64,000 nt of DNA from Alicyclobacillus sp. SO9. GTDB lineage: Bacteria; Bacillota; Bacilli; Alicyclobacillales; Alicyclobacillaceae. The notes below the pieces were generated by a model, which made no database searches, was not told where the DNA came from, and saw nothing but the letters and a program-made list of their open reading frames with translations. Shown here one piece after another: positions 8,358 to 16,678 of the stretch (positions are counted from its first letter, which is position 1; every line of letters begins with the position of its first letter). Location of the stretch: the NCBI RefSeq assembly GCF_016406125.1, contig NZ_CP066339.1, positions 496,001 through 560,000 on the forward strand, in the 5' to 3' direction. The position numbers and the translations under genes were made by a program.

Positions 8358-9026
8358 ATGGAACGATTCTATGATGAACGACATCAAGCTGTTCGCAGTG
8401 GATATATGAGTAAAGTGTACGGATGGATGTTCCTGGCGCTTGTCATTACTGCACTTGTATCATTGGCAACTGTGCAGTCTGTAGTAATGAGTACAATCGC
8501 GGTGAGAGGTTTTTGGCTCTTCTTCCTGGCGGCTTTTGGGATTGTGTTTTTCTTGTCTGCTCGCATTACAAAGATGAGTTCTGGAACCGCGGTTCTGTGG
8601 TTCTTAATTTACTCAGCTATTAACGGCATCTGGATTACACCTATTGTCTTTCGCTATACCGGAGAGACGGTGGCATTGGCGTTCGCGGTTTCAGCCCTCT
8701 CCTTTGGAGTGATGAGTGTTTATGGTGCTGTCACCAAAACTGATTTAACACGTATCGGAAGTCTTGCTTTCTTTGGCTTGATAGGGATTATCATTGCGTC
8801 GTTGCTGAACATGCTGTTCCGTTCAAGCGGCTTTGAGTTTATCATTTCCTATCTGGGCGTCGCCATCTTTACCATCTTGACCGCATGGGACACACAGCGC
8901 ATCAAAAACAATCCTGCGTATCAGCGTTACGCGATTATTGGTTCGCTTAGCCTGTACTTGGATTTCCTCAACATCTTCCTGTTCCTGCTGAATATTTTTG
9001 GCGGGGGCGGAGCCAGAAGAGGCTGA
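8358..9026 (+). CDS. Bax inhibitor-1 / YccA-family membrane protein
   Basis: 222 residues with about seven transmembrane segments filling the protein. The start at ATG 8358 is set by SD AGGAGG at 8344-8349; an upstream GTG overlaps that SD and is rejected. Family signatures are an N-terminal cytoplasmic segment, GIWITPIVFRYTGETVALAF in the middle, and the C-terminal TAWDTQRIKNNPAYQRYAIIGSLSLYLDFLNIFLFLLNIFGG block, whose acidic residues belong to the di-aspartyl pH-sensing site in the Bacillus homologue YetJ. The family is proposed to act as a pH-gated Ca2+ leak. Monocistronic, followed by a strong terminator. Confidence 0.93.
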   Translation: MERFYDERHQAVRSGYMSKVYGWMFLALVITALVSLATVQSVVMSTIAVRGFWLFFLAAFGIVFFLSARITKMSSGTAVLWFLIYSAINGIWITPIVFRYTGETVALAFAVSALSFGVMSVYGAVTKTDLTRIGSLAFFGLIGIIIASLLNMLFRSSGFEFIISYLGVAIFTILTAWDTQRIKNNPAYQRYAIIGSLSLYLDFLNIFLFLLNIFGGGGARRG

Positions 9027-9072
9027 TTGTTCGTTGTGAAATAGTTCACGGCCATGGCTGTGATCACGGTAG

Positions 9073-9120
9073 AACTGCCGAGGAACTCGTTTCGTGTTCG
9101 AGTGGACTCGGCAGTTTTTT
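9073..9120 (+). terminator. Rho-independent terminator
   Basis: AACTGCCGAG (9073-9082) pairs with CTCGGCAGTT (9107-9116) and runs into TTTTTT. It ends the BI-1-like gene. Confidence 0.85.
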
Positions 9121-9130
9121 ATTAGATTCC

Positions 9131-9200
9131 AGACTGTACTTTCCGGACTGCGCTTTCTAGACTGCACTTTGCAGACCGCATCTTGCAGACTGTGTCTTGT
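9131..9200 (+). repeat. 14-bp tandem repeat, five degenerate copies
   Basis: Five consecutive 14-mers of the form AGACTGCACTTTGC with 2-4 changes each, directly after the terminator. Confidence 0.8.
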
Positions 9201-9319
9201 TCTTTGACCTGTCTCTTTCCTTTTCCTGTGTGCTTGGGAACAAAGGAGATTTGTTTTAAGATAGAGCTAATGTCTTTCGAAACCTTGTTTGAAGCTGTGA
9301 GAAGGGTGATGGGAATTTT

Positions 9320-11347
9320 ATGAATACTGTGACGACACGCACTCTGTTGGACCTAAAGTTCAGCTCAGATCCACAGATAGCTCCTGACGGAAAATCCTTT
9401 GTTTACGTTTTGACTGGGCTTAATGAAGAAGAAAATCGATACCAGAGCAGGGTACATAAGGTGTACTTCGAAACGTTTGAAGACTTTTGCTTTACGGCGG
9501 GATCAGGTGTTGAGGGAGTGGCACAAGACAAAAACCCTCTTTTTTCACCGGACGGTAAATGGCTTGCATTTCTGTCGGACCGGACGGGAAAATTTCAATT
9601 GTACGTGATGCCGTACACGGGAGGAGAACCGGTAAGAATAACGAATTTTAGAAAAGGTATTGGCAGCTATTCATGGGCACCGGACAGCCGTACACTGGTG
9701 TTTTCTGCGCGCGACTACCATGAAGGCACTAAGTCTGACGTGCGAACCGTTAAGACACTTCGATACTGGATGAACGGAACAGGATTCTATGGTGACGATG
9801 CACTCCACTTGTGGACCGTTTCAAGGAACGGGGACAATCTTACGCAAATAACGGATGGCCCTTTTGATGAGGATCAGCCGGTATTTTCTCCTGACGGCAG
9901 GAAGGTCGTCTTTGTATCCTGGAGGCACGAAAATCAAATTGAAATTATGCCGTCTATCTACTCGGTTGATACAACCGATAGAAAAGTAGAACTGATATAC
10001 GAGGGGCTGGGGTATACGTTCGCGCCCGTCTTCTCACCCGATGGACAGAGCATTGCATTCTTCGGTCACCAACAGGGAGAAACCAGCGCAGCCAATAACC
10101 ACGTATGGGTGGTTTCTGCCAAAGGCGGTGAGGCGGTAGACTTGACGCCCCAGTTTGAATTTGGCCAAGGCAATCACGTTGGCACAGATGCACGATATGA
10201 CAGTGCACCGGAACAGCCAGTGTGGTCGACAGATGGCAGTTACATTTATTTCACAGCCACATCCGGAGGAAACTGCAATCTGTACAAAGTAAGCCTGGAA
10301 GGGAACATTTCACAGGTGAGCCCTGATGAGCCTGCTGTGATAAACTCGTTTGCTGCGCGCAACGAAACAATTGTTATGGCAAAAGAAACGCCGATTTGCC
10401 CAGCAGAAATGTATGCGCAAGAAGGTAGCTCCTCCAATGCCGTGACGACGCACAACGACGGTCTTCTTTCGGGATTGGATTTGTCGCATCCGGAGCGTTT
10501 GTCATGGCAAGCGAGCGACGGACTTCCCCTCGAAGGGTGGCTGTTAAAACCGCCGTCCTTTGAAGAAGACCAAAAACATGAAAAAGAGCAAAAGCATGAC
10601 GAAATTCAAAAATACCCGATGGTCTTAGAGATTCACGGAGGCCCGCACACTTGCTACGGGAATACGTTTCATCATGAATTGCAACTTCTGGCTGCAAGCG
10701 GCTATCTGGTGCTGTACATGAATCCTCGGGGCAGCACGGGATATGGCGAGGACTTTGTGAAAGGTTGTATTGGCGATTGGGGCGGCAAGGATTATGAAGA
10801 TATCATGTCTGGTGTCGATTTGGTTGAATCGAGGCCGTACGTAGATCGTACGAAAATGTTTGTCACCGGCGGAAGTTACGGCGGTTACATGACGAACTGG
10901 ATTGTCGGACATGACAATCGCTTTTGTGCAGCAGTCACGCAGCGGTCCATTTGCAATTTATACAGTATGTACGGCACCAGCGATATCGGTTATTTCTTTA
11001 ATTACAAAGAGCTTGGTGGTGCAGACTTATGGGAGCAGGAAGATTTCGTTATGGAACGTTCGCCAATCAGATATGTTCCCCAGGTTGAGACACCAACCAA
11101 AATTATTCATTCAAAAGAGGACCTGCGCTGCAGAATGGAGCAGGCCGAACAGTGGTATATCGCGTTGAAGCGGCGCGGAGTGGACACTGAATTGGTTCGA
11201 TTTCCAGACGAAAACCATGAATTGTCCAGGTCTGGCAAGCCGGCTCACCGTATTGAACGTTTAGATCACATTATCAATTGGTTCGACCATTATCGATTTG
11301 GTACGACAGTGGATAAGACAGTGGATAAGACAGAGCAGCAAAAATGA
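9320..11347 (+). CDS. S9-family prolyl oligopeptidase-like serine peptidase
   Basis: 675 residues. The N-terminal ~380 residues form a beta-propeller with WD40-like/TolB-type blades (FSPDGKWLAF, WAPDSRTLVFSA, FSPDGRKVVFVS, FSPDGQSIAFF). The C-terminal alpha/beta-hydrolase carries EIHGGPHTCYG, the nucleophile Ser519 in GGSYGGYM, acid Asp601 in HSKEDLRCRMEQAEQ and His633 in DENHELSRSGKP. It fits acylaminoacyl-peptidase / dipeptidyl-peptidase-like cytosolic enzymes that trim small peptides. No signal peptide. The tail repeats VDKT twice from a 12-bp DNA duplication. The next gene, also a peptidase, starts 115 bp later. Confidence 0.93.
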   Translation: MNTVTTRTLLDLKFSSDPQIAPDGKSFVYVLTGLNEEENRYQSRVHKVYFETFEDFCFTAGSGVEGVAQDKNPLFSPDGKWLAFLSDRTGKFQLYVMPYTGGEPVRITNFRKGIGSYSWAPDSRTLVFSARDYHEGTKSDVRTVKTLRYWMNGTGFYGDDALHLWTVSRNGDNLTQITDGPFDEDQPVFSPDGRKVVFVSWRHENQIEIMPSIYSVDTTDRKVELIYEGLGYTFAPVFSPDGQSIAFFGHQQGETSAANNHVWVVSAKGGEAVDLTPQFEFGQGNHVGTDARYDSAPEQPVWSTDGSYIYFTATSGGNCNLYKVSLEGNISQVSPDEPAVINSFAARNETIVMAKETPICPAEMYAQEGSSSNAVTTHNDGLLSGLDLSHPERLSWQASDGLPLEGWLLKPPSFEEDQKHEKEQKHDEIQKYPMVLEIHGGPHTCYGNTFHHELQLLAASGYLVLYMNPRGSTGYGEDFVKGCIGDWGGKDYEDIMSGVDLVESRPYVDRTKMFVTGGSYGGYMTNWIVGHDNRFCAAVTQRSICNLYSMYGTSDIGYFFNYKELGGADLWEQEDFVMERSPIRYVPQVETPTKIIHSKEDLRCRMEQAEQWYIALKRRGVDTELVRFPDENHELSRSGKPAHRIERLDHIINWFDHYRFGTTVDKTVDKTEQQK

Positions 11348-11461
11348 GATACTTCTCATCACGAGACATGGGTACCACGAAGACGTGAGGGGTTAAAGGA
11401 TGCTGTTATACGGGAAGAACTGTAATGACGGCATTTTGTGAAAGTGGATGGGAGAGCGGCA

Positions 11462-13021
11462 ATGGACATATATCAGCCGAATGACCGGCGTCAATCGAAA
11501 TTCGGGCAGGCTGTCGTTAGCATAGTATTGGTGATTTTGGCATGGGTGTTCTTTAACCTGTCGGCATGGGTGATGGGTTATGATTACTGGCACAATGGAA
11601 TTGCAGGGGGTTCTGCACCGGGATCGGCGGGGTTACCTGTACTGTCAACACTCAAGCAATTGCAAAGCAAAGCTCCACAGACATTGACACCTGCGACATT
11701 CTCCAAACTGTTTCAGTTGTCGGCGGCACAGAAGGCTGGAAACGACGGAGCCGGAGAGACCATCTTGTTTTTGGAACAGAACACAAATTTTAGTCAGAAC
11801 GCCTTTAACGATTTCTGTAAAACATTCGGATTGCCCAACGAGCAAATCAACCTCGTTGGCAAGAAGACAAAGATGAAGAAGAACGCTACTTTGGATGAAA
11901 CCCTAATGGACGTCGAATGGGCCCATTCTGTAGCGCCGAAAGCAAAACTCGTAGTTTTGGGAGAATCCGGAAAGACGATTTCTCAAGTGGAAGCGATGAT
12001 TAAGAAAGTTCATCCCAACGCCATTTCTGATTCCCATATCAGCTTTAATTTTCTGTTGAGAAATCCGTTCCTTGGTGATTCACAAGTGACCTTGGCTGAT
12101 TGGGCCGCTCGCCATTATCCGTATTTTGTAAGTTCGGGTGACGGTGGCCAAAACGTGGCTCCGGTAGCGGTGGTACCAAATCTGGTTGTTGTCGGCGGCG
12201 TCTCATTGTCCGACTTCACAAAGAGCGAAATGAACACAGTCAATTACGGTCCGTGGTCCGGAGAAGGCTATGGTCGCGCGGTATTCGAAGCGACAAGCCC
12301 CCCATACCAAAACAAGGCGCTCCAGCACCAGTCTTGGTGGCGCCAGGTTCCAGATGTAGTGTGGCTTGCGGGCTATCCTGAAGTTGCTCTTCGAAGCGGC
12401 GGAGGATGGACGATTGGTGCCGGTACGAGCCTTGCAACGCCCATGTGGGCTGGTTTGTGGGTCCTGGCAGACGCTGCTCATGTCAGCAAGCAGCACTCCC
12501 ACTTGCCTGTACATGCAAATCAGGTTTTATACCAAATTCACAACGCAGATGCGAAGGCATACCAACAAAACTTAAAGGTTAACGGCAACAAGGTGCAGTG
12601 GGGGCTTGGGATGCCCGTTCCAAGTCAGTTCGTCCAAGCTGCCAGCAACATTTCAGCAAAGAATGTACCACAGTGGACAGGTTGGTCCATGGCGGATGTG
12701 CCCGGTCGAATTGCCTACACGATTCTCGTGTTGTTTGCGTTAAATGTCGTGTGGCAAATTTTGGTCCTCGCCTGGAACAGCTTGCGGTCGAGAAGTACCT
12801 ACGCTGGCAGGAACCATCGCGGTCATGCTTTAGCCACTTCGCTGCTGTCTGCTTCATCTGTAGGAATACTAGCAGTCATCGGGGGTGCGGCAGGTATGTT
12901 TGCACGTGACTTGTCTGCCCAGGGAGAATTGTGGATCAGAAATGGATTTGTTTTGAGCCTCGGCTTGTGTGTCTCGATTTTGGTGGTTGCTGCCGCACGT
13001 TACTTATCAAAAACTGATTAG
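11462..13021 (+). CDS. Membrane-tethered sedolisin (S53) peptidase without a propeptide domain
   Basis: 519 residues from ATG 11462 (SD GGGAGAG at 11450-11456; an upstream GTG at 11438 lacks one). A single N-terminal transmembrane helix (about residues 15-40) is followed directly by the sedolisin core. Catalytic residues can be placed at Glu146 and Asp150 (DETLMDVEWAHSVAPKAK), oxyanion Asp227 (SSGDGGQ) and Ser323 (GTSLATPMWAGL), with spacings close to kumamolisin. The long activation prodomain of kumamolisins is absent, and about 120 C-terminal residues hold roughly three further transmembrane helices. The catalytic domain should face outward. Substrate unknown. Confidence 0.88.
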   Translation: MDIYQPNDRRQSKFGQAVVSIVLVILAWVFFNLSAWVMGYDYWHNGIAGGSAPGSAGLPVLSTLKQLQSKAPQTLTPATFSKLFQLSAAQKAGNDGAGETILFLEQNTNFSQNAFNDFCKTFGLPNEQINLVGKKTKMKKNATLDETLMDVEWAHSVAPKAKLVVLGESGKTISQVEAMIKKVHPNAISDSHISFNFLLRNPFLGDSQVTLADWAARHYPYFVSSGDGGQNVAPVAVVPNLVVVGGVSLSDFTKSEMNTVNYGPWSGEGYGRAVFEATSPPYQNKALQHQSWWRQVPDVVWLAGYPEVALRSGGGWTIGAGTSLATPMWAGLWVLADAAHVSKQHSHLPVHANQVLYQIHNADAKAYQQNLKVNGNKVQWGLGMPVPSQFVQAASNISAKNVPQWTGWSMADVPGRIAYTILVLFALNVVWQILVLAWNSLRSRSTYAGRNHRGHALATSLLSASSVGILAVIGGAAGMFARDLSAQGELWIRNGFVLSLGLCVSILVVAAARYLSKTD

Positions 13022-13076
13022 GAGCAACAAACGGTATGACATGAGTCTCAATATCAGTCAGCCTGAGTCAGTTGTT

Positions 13077-13135
13077 GCCCTGTCCGGCATGAGTGTGTGT
13101 ACATTCAACTCATTGTCAGACAGGGCTTCCTTTTT
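13077..13135 (+). terminator. Rho-independent terminator
   Basis: GCCCTGTC (13077-13084) pairs with GACAGGGC (13119-13126), with a smaller ATGAGT/ACTCAT stem inside the loop, then TTCCTTTTT. It closes the sedolisin gene. Confidence 0.75.
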
Positions 13136-13221
13136 GAACAATACGTTCATTAAACCGCCTGGAGAACACACAAATGCACTATATATAAAAACAAATTATA
13201 AATAAAATTGAATTTATTCAT

Positions 13222-13250
13222 TTTACATATATATAAACCAGGGGTATACT
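13222..13250 (+). promoter_or_regulatory. Promoter with CsoR/CstR-type operator in the spacer
   Basis: TTTACA (13222-13227), 17-bp spacer, TATACT (13245-13250). The spacer and -10 hold the imperfect palindrome TATAAACCAGGGGTATA (13232-13248). Two other promoters in the window (14.7 and 26.65 kb) have the same layout and also precede sulfur-transfer or transport genes. CsoR-family repressors of the persulfide-sensing CstR type bind TATACC..GGTATA-like sites. The operator reading is inference. Confidence 0.65.
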
Positions 13251-13313
13251 CCAAATCGTAGTCAGAGCAATGAATGCTCACAACAACAGAGTTTGACATG
13301 GAGGGAATACACA

Positions 13314-13709
13314 ATGACACGACGTGTAGCAATCATTGCGTCCAATGGTGGGATGGAGACGGCATATAAGGTTTTAAACATCGCCACAACTGCTGCCGCG
13401 ACCGATGCAGAAGTAGCCGTCTTCTTTACCTTTGACGGTCTCGAGATTATTCGAAAGGATGCACAAGACATCCTGTCTTTTGGACAGGGAAAGGAACACT
13501 ACAAAGAGCGTTTTCAATCGTCAAATATTCCGCCCGTGGGTGAGATGCTTGAGCTTGCTTTGGAAAGCGACATAAAGCTGATAGCGTGCCAAATGACCAT
13601 GGACGTCATGGGGCTTTCACGCAATCAATTTTTAGATGAAATCGAAGTAGGCGGTGCCATGAGTTTCCTGGATTTTGCATACGATGCGGACGTTTCCCTG
13701 ACATTCTAG
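13314..13709 (+). CDS. DsrE2-like (DsrE/DsrF/DrsH family) sulfur-carrier protein
   Basis: 131 residues from ATG 13314, with SD GGAGGG 8 bases upstream; an in-frame TTG upstream is not used. The Rossmann-like fold is suggested by RRVAIIASNGGMETAYKVLNIATTAAAT, EVAVFFTFDGLEII and KLIACQMTMDVMGL. Cys92 in IACQM is the position used by DsrE-type proteins to carry a sulfane sulfur. A hydrophobic N-terminal helix was not found, so it is soluble. It is followed 92 bp later by the TusA-rhodanese gene, reproducing the rhd-tusA-dsrE2 association of sulfur-metabolising bacteria, and is probably co-transcribed with it from the promoter at 13222. Confidence 0.88.
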   Translation: MTRRVAIIASNGGMETAYKVLNIATTAAATDAEVAVFFTFDGLEIIRKDAQDILSFGQGKEHYKERFQSSNIPPVGEMLELALESDIKLIACQMTMDVMGLSRNQFLDEIEVGGAMSFLDFAYDADVSLTF

Positions 13710-13801
13710 TTGAACTAGATTGTATTTTGATTGTATTTTACCTGACTCATTGGAGTCTGACAGGACTCGGTTTGCAGTTGAGAAGACGGAGGGAATTTTA
13801 G

Positions 13802-14380
13802 ATGATTGAGTATGCTGTTGATAAAATAATAGATTGTGCGGGCATGTCCTGCCCAATGCCTGTTGTCAAGACGAAGAAGGCAATCCAGCAGATAAATCCA
13901 GGACAAGTGCTGGGGGTGATTGCAACTGATGCTGGTTCCGTGGCAGACGTCAAAAGCTGGGCTTCCAGAATGGGACATCATTTTCTAGGTACTGAAGAGA
14001 GAGAAGGAAAATACCATCATTACATTCGGCGGGCTCATGCAGACGGTGCAGAACCGGATACCAGATATGCCTTGACGATTTCAACAGAAGGGTTAATGGA
14101 ACGGCTGAATGGACCGCAACATGATGAGAGTGTGGTTTTGGATGTACGAGAACCAGACGAATTTGAGTCAGGACACATTAAAGGTGCAATTTCAGTTCCT
14201 CTCGGTCAGTTGGAGTACAGGTTGCCTGAGCTAAAGCCTCTTCTCGACAAAGAACTGTTTGTCATTTGCAGGAGCGGAAGCAGAAGTGAATCAGCTTGTC
14301 ACATTCTCACAAAACACGGGTTCACAAAAGCCGTAAATGTTTCTGACGGAATGAAGGACTGGCTTGGGCCGACAGAATAG
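13802..14380 (+). CDS. TusA-rhodanese fusion sulfurtransferase
   Basis: 192 residues, SD GGAGGG. Residues 1-76 form a TusA/SirA domain with the active Cys17 in GMSCPMPVVKTKKAI. Residues 90-192 form a single rhodanese domain with VVLDVREPDEFESGHIKGA and persulfide Cys156 in VICRSGSRSESA. Both catalytic cysteines are present, so a persulfide could pass within one chain. The arrangement is a reduced version of Staphylococcus CstA, which joins rhodanese and TusA domains. Neighbours (DsrE2-like upstream, TauE downstream) support handling of reactive sulfane sulfur. Confidence 0.92.
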   Translation: MIEYAVDKIIDCAGMSCPMPVVKTKKAIQQINPGQVLGVIATDAGSVADVKSWASRMGHHFLGTEEREGKYHHYIRRAHADGAEPDTRYALTISTEGLMERLNGPQHDESVVLDVREPDEFESGHIKGAISVPLGQLEYRLPELKPLLDKELFVICRSGSRSESACHILTKHGFTKAVNVSDGMKDWLGPTE

Positions 14381-14432
14381 AACGGCAACAGAACTGGCGG
14401 TAATAGAACGGTGGCAGCAGAGCAGCGGTCCA

Positions 14433-14472
14433 TGAGTTTGAAGCAGAGGTGGAAACTCTGCTTCAAAACTCA
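14433..14472 (+). terminator. Strong hairpin after the TusA-rhodanese gene
   Basis: TGAGTTTGAAGCAGAG (14433-14448) pairs with CTCTGCTTCAAAACTCA with a single bulged A. No T tract follows, so it may end transcription weakly or only stabilise the mRNA 3' end. Confidence 0.5.
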
Positions 14473-14680
14473 GGTGATTAGGGATGGTTTCTCATCAAAC
14501 TTATAATATTTATTTATAACTGTGATTATTAATATCAATTTCACAGATGTCAGTAGTCCGAGTATACTACGTACCGTACTCTTAGGCGTACTGTCTTCCA
14601 AAGTAAATAGCATCACCCTTGAGCAGCTCGTTTTGGATTTATCTGCGGAAAGTAAACCGTAATAACACCCAAGCGTTTTC

Positions 14681-14710
14681 TTGTTGCCAAAAACATACCC
14701 CCATAGGTAT
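14681..14710 (+). promoter_or_regulatory. Promoter with CsoR/CstR-type operator before tauE
   Basis: TTGTTG (14681-14686), 17-bp spacer, TAGGTA (14704-14709). The palindrome ATACCCCCATAGGTAT (14695-14710) covers the spacer end and the -10. It is close to the operator at 26.65 kb (ATACCCCCAGAGGTAT). Confidence 0.68.
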
Positions 14711-14743
14711 ATGAGGTTACATCAGAGAAGGTGGTAGGGATAT

Positions 14744-15529
14744 ATGCATCTAAGTGACTTGCAAATGATACTGTCGGTTGTTTCTGGCGGAGTGGTCGGA
14801 TTTACCCTGGGTTTGATTGGCGGAGGGGGTTCCATTTTGGCCGTTCCGCTCTTGCTGTACGTGGTAGGAATCCACGATGCTCACATAGTGATTGGGACAA
14901 CGGCTCTTGCTGTCTCGGTCAATGCATTCATGAACTTGATTCCCCATTGGCGAGAAGGAAACGTTCGCTGGAAAGCAGCTGTGCTGTTTGCTATACCAGG
15001 AGCCATCGGTGCTTATGTAGGCTCTATTTTTGGGAAAATGGTGAACGACAACGCGATTCTATTTTTGTTTGCAATTTTAATGATTGTGATAGCTGTATTG
15101 ATGCTTCGTCCCAAAAAACAATTGGATAATGAACAGCATGTGTTAGATATACAAGCAAAGAAAGTCATTCCTTCCGGGTTCTCAACGGGCGCGATTGCCG
15201 GATTCTTTGGTATCGGCGGAGGTTTTCTAATTGTTCCAGGACTTGTTTTTTCAACTGGGATGGGAATGATTGAAGCTATCGCGACCTCTTTGTTTTCAGT
15301 GGGAACGTTTGGGTTAACCACTGCAGTATCCTATGCGTTTTCCGGACTTGTAGATTGGCTTATTGTCATTTTATATATTGTGGGTGGTCTAATCGGCGGA
15401 TTTTTTGGTGTAAAACTGGCAACGCGATTGGCTAATACAAAACGGTTGCTGCAAATTGTGTTTTCTACAGTTATCATTGTTGTTGCAATTTACATGCTAT
15501 ATAAGAATCTATCTTTCCTCCACCTGTAA
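14744..15529 (+). CDS. TauE/SafE-family anion (sulfite/thiosulfate-type) permease
   Basis: 261 residues, about eight transmembrane helices in two homologous halves. Each half carries the family glycine/proline signature: GFTLGLIGGGGSILAVPLLLYVVG near the start and GFSTGAIAGFFGIGGGFLIVPGLVF near residue 150. TauE proteins sit beside sulfurtransferase genes in cst-type operons and are thought to export sulfite or related anions. Here it has its own CstR-type promoter and follows the TusA-rhodanese gene by 360 bp, supporting a sulfur role. Confidence 0.9.
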   Translation: MHLSDLQMILSVVSGGVVGFTLGLIGGGGSILAVPLLLYVVGIHDAHIVIGTTALAVSVNAFMNLIPHWREGNVRWKAAVLFAIPGAIGAYVGSIFGKMVNDNAILFLFAILMIVIAVLMLRPKKQLDNEQHVLDIQAKKVIPSGFSTGAIAGFFGIGGGFLIVPGLVFSTGMGMIEAIATSLFSVGTFGLTTAVSYAFSGLVDWLIVILYIVGGLIGGFFGVKLATRLANTKRLLQIVFSTVIIVVAIYMLYKNLSFLHL

Positions 15530-15594
15530 CAATTCTTGTCGCCCCCTGTTTCAAAGCCATATAATAGGATGCGTGGTGAAACGGGGGCAAAAAT

Positions 15595-16248
15595 ATGGCG
15601 GAACGCAATGTCAAGGAAAGAATCATCGAGACTGCTCTGCAGTTGTTTGAGCAGTATGGCTATCACGGCGTCGGTGTGAATAAAATAATTGAAGAAAGCG
15701 GGACTTCAAAGGGAGGCTTTTACCACAACTTCAAATCGAAAGACGAATTGTTGTACATCATTCACGACTCGTTCATTACGTACGCGTTGGACAAAGCTCA
15801 AGAGGCTTATGAAAAATGGGATACAGCGACGGAACGCCTGCACGAAATTTTAAAGTCCTTTGCAAGAGTTTTTCATCTGTATAAGCCGCATACAACTGTA
15901 TTCTATCAGGAAAGTGTCTATCTGGTTCCAGAGTACTCCGAAGCTATAAAAAGGAAACGGCACGATTACATGGATATCCTCTTTCGTGTTGTCCAGGAAG
16001 GCGTTGACAGCGGTGAGTTTCGACGGAATCTTCCTGTACCGATTGTCTCCATGGCCATCTCCGGGATGATTAACTGGACCTATATGTGGTACCAAACAAG
16101 CGGGAAGTACAGTATTGACGAAATTGCTGACATTTACGCCGATCTCGTTTTCCACGCACTCCTGACAGACGATACCAAGCAAAATCCGGATTTTGCGGGA
16201 TTCTTTCTGCCCGCGAAGCCTAACAACAGTGATGTGCATATGGATTAG
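15595..16248 (+). CDS. TetR/AcrR-family transcriptional regulator
   Basis: 217 residues. Residues 1-60 are a typical TetR helix-turn-helix (VKERIIETALQLFEQYGYHGVGVNKIIEESGTSKGGFYHNFKSKDELL). The C-terminal helical domain (LKSFARVFHLYKPHTTVFYQESVYLVPEYSEAIKRKRHDYMDILFRVVQEGVDSGEF) resembles TetR_C_33/KstR2-type regulators of acyl-CoA metabolism. It lies directly upstream of the acyl-CoA dehydrogenase operon, whose promoter region carries two copies of ACCGACCAGTCTGT, the probable binding sites. An acyl-CoA ligand is inferred. Confidence 0.9.
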   Translation: MAERNVKERIIETALQLFEQYGYHGVGVNKIIEESGTSKGGFYHNFKSKDELLYIIHDSFITYALDKAQEAYEKWDTATERLHEILKSFARVFHLYKPHTTVFYQESVYLVPEYSEAIKRKRHDYMDILFRVVQEGVDSGEFRRNLPVPIVSMAISGMINWTYMWYQTSGKYSIDEIADIYADLVFHALLTDDTKQNPDFAGFFLPAKPNNSDVHMD

Positions 16249-16319
16249 TTTGCGGCTGTCCGGCACTACAGACAATCACAGAGCGATGAAGGCATAATAA
16301 AGGCAGCAAGTGACGGCAC

Positions 16320-16385
16320 CGAGTCAAGGCAGGAAACAAAGGTAAGCAAGTGAAGGTAGGAAACAAAGGTAAGCAAGTGAAGGCA
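16320..16385 (+). repeat. 27-bp direct repeat, about 2.3 copies
   Basis: The unit AGGNAGGAAACAAAGGTAAG plus CAAGTGA occurs twice in a row and begins a third time, downstream of the TetR stop. Confidence 0.7.
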
Positions 16386-16400
16386 GGTTTGAAAAGCCTC

Positions 16401-16428
16401 TTGACGGGAATTTGATGCCCTTTATAAT
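16401..16428 (+). promoter_or_regulatory. Sigma-A promoter of the acyl-CoA dehydrogenase operon
   Basis: TTGACG (16401-16406), 16-bp spacer, TATAAT (16423-16428). It precedes the first TetR-type operator by about 35 bp. Confidence 0.7.
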
Positions 16429-16462
16429 TAAGACTTAACAGTGTCTTTTGTTGTCATCCAAA

Positions 16463-16586
16463 ACCGACCAGTCTGTACGGTTGCCGTCTTACCTTTTAGA
16501 ATGCTCTGTGAAAGCGCTTTATGAGGAGATAAGGTATATTTACAACGTGCTTTGCAATATTGTCCACAACAGACCGACCAGTCTGT
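16463..16586 (+). promoter_or_regulatory. Two TetR-type operators
   Basis: ACCGACCAGTCTGT occurs at 16463-16476 and 16573-16586. The second is embedded in ACAGACCGACCAGTCTGT (16569-16586), with perfect 6-bp arms around a 6-bp centre. The adjacent TetR protein is the likely ligand of these sites, giving repression of the operon downstream and possibly looping over about 110 bp. Confidence 0.72.
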
Positions 16587-16678
16587 TCGTCCGGAATTTT
16601 TGTCGGACTGGGTTCTTACGCCTGCATTTACAGGAACCCTGCATGACGAGAAAGTCTACATTCAGAGGAGGAATTCAT

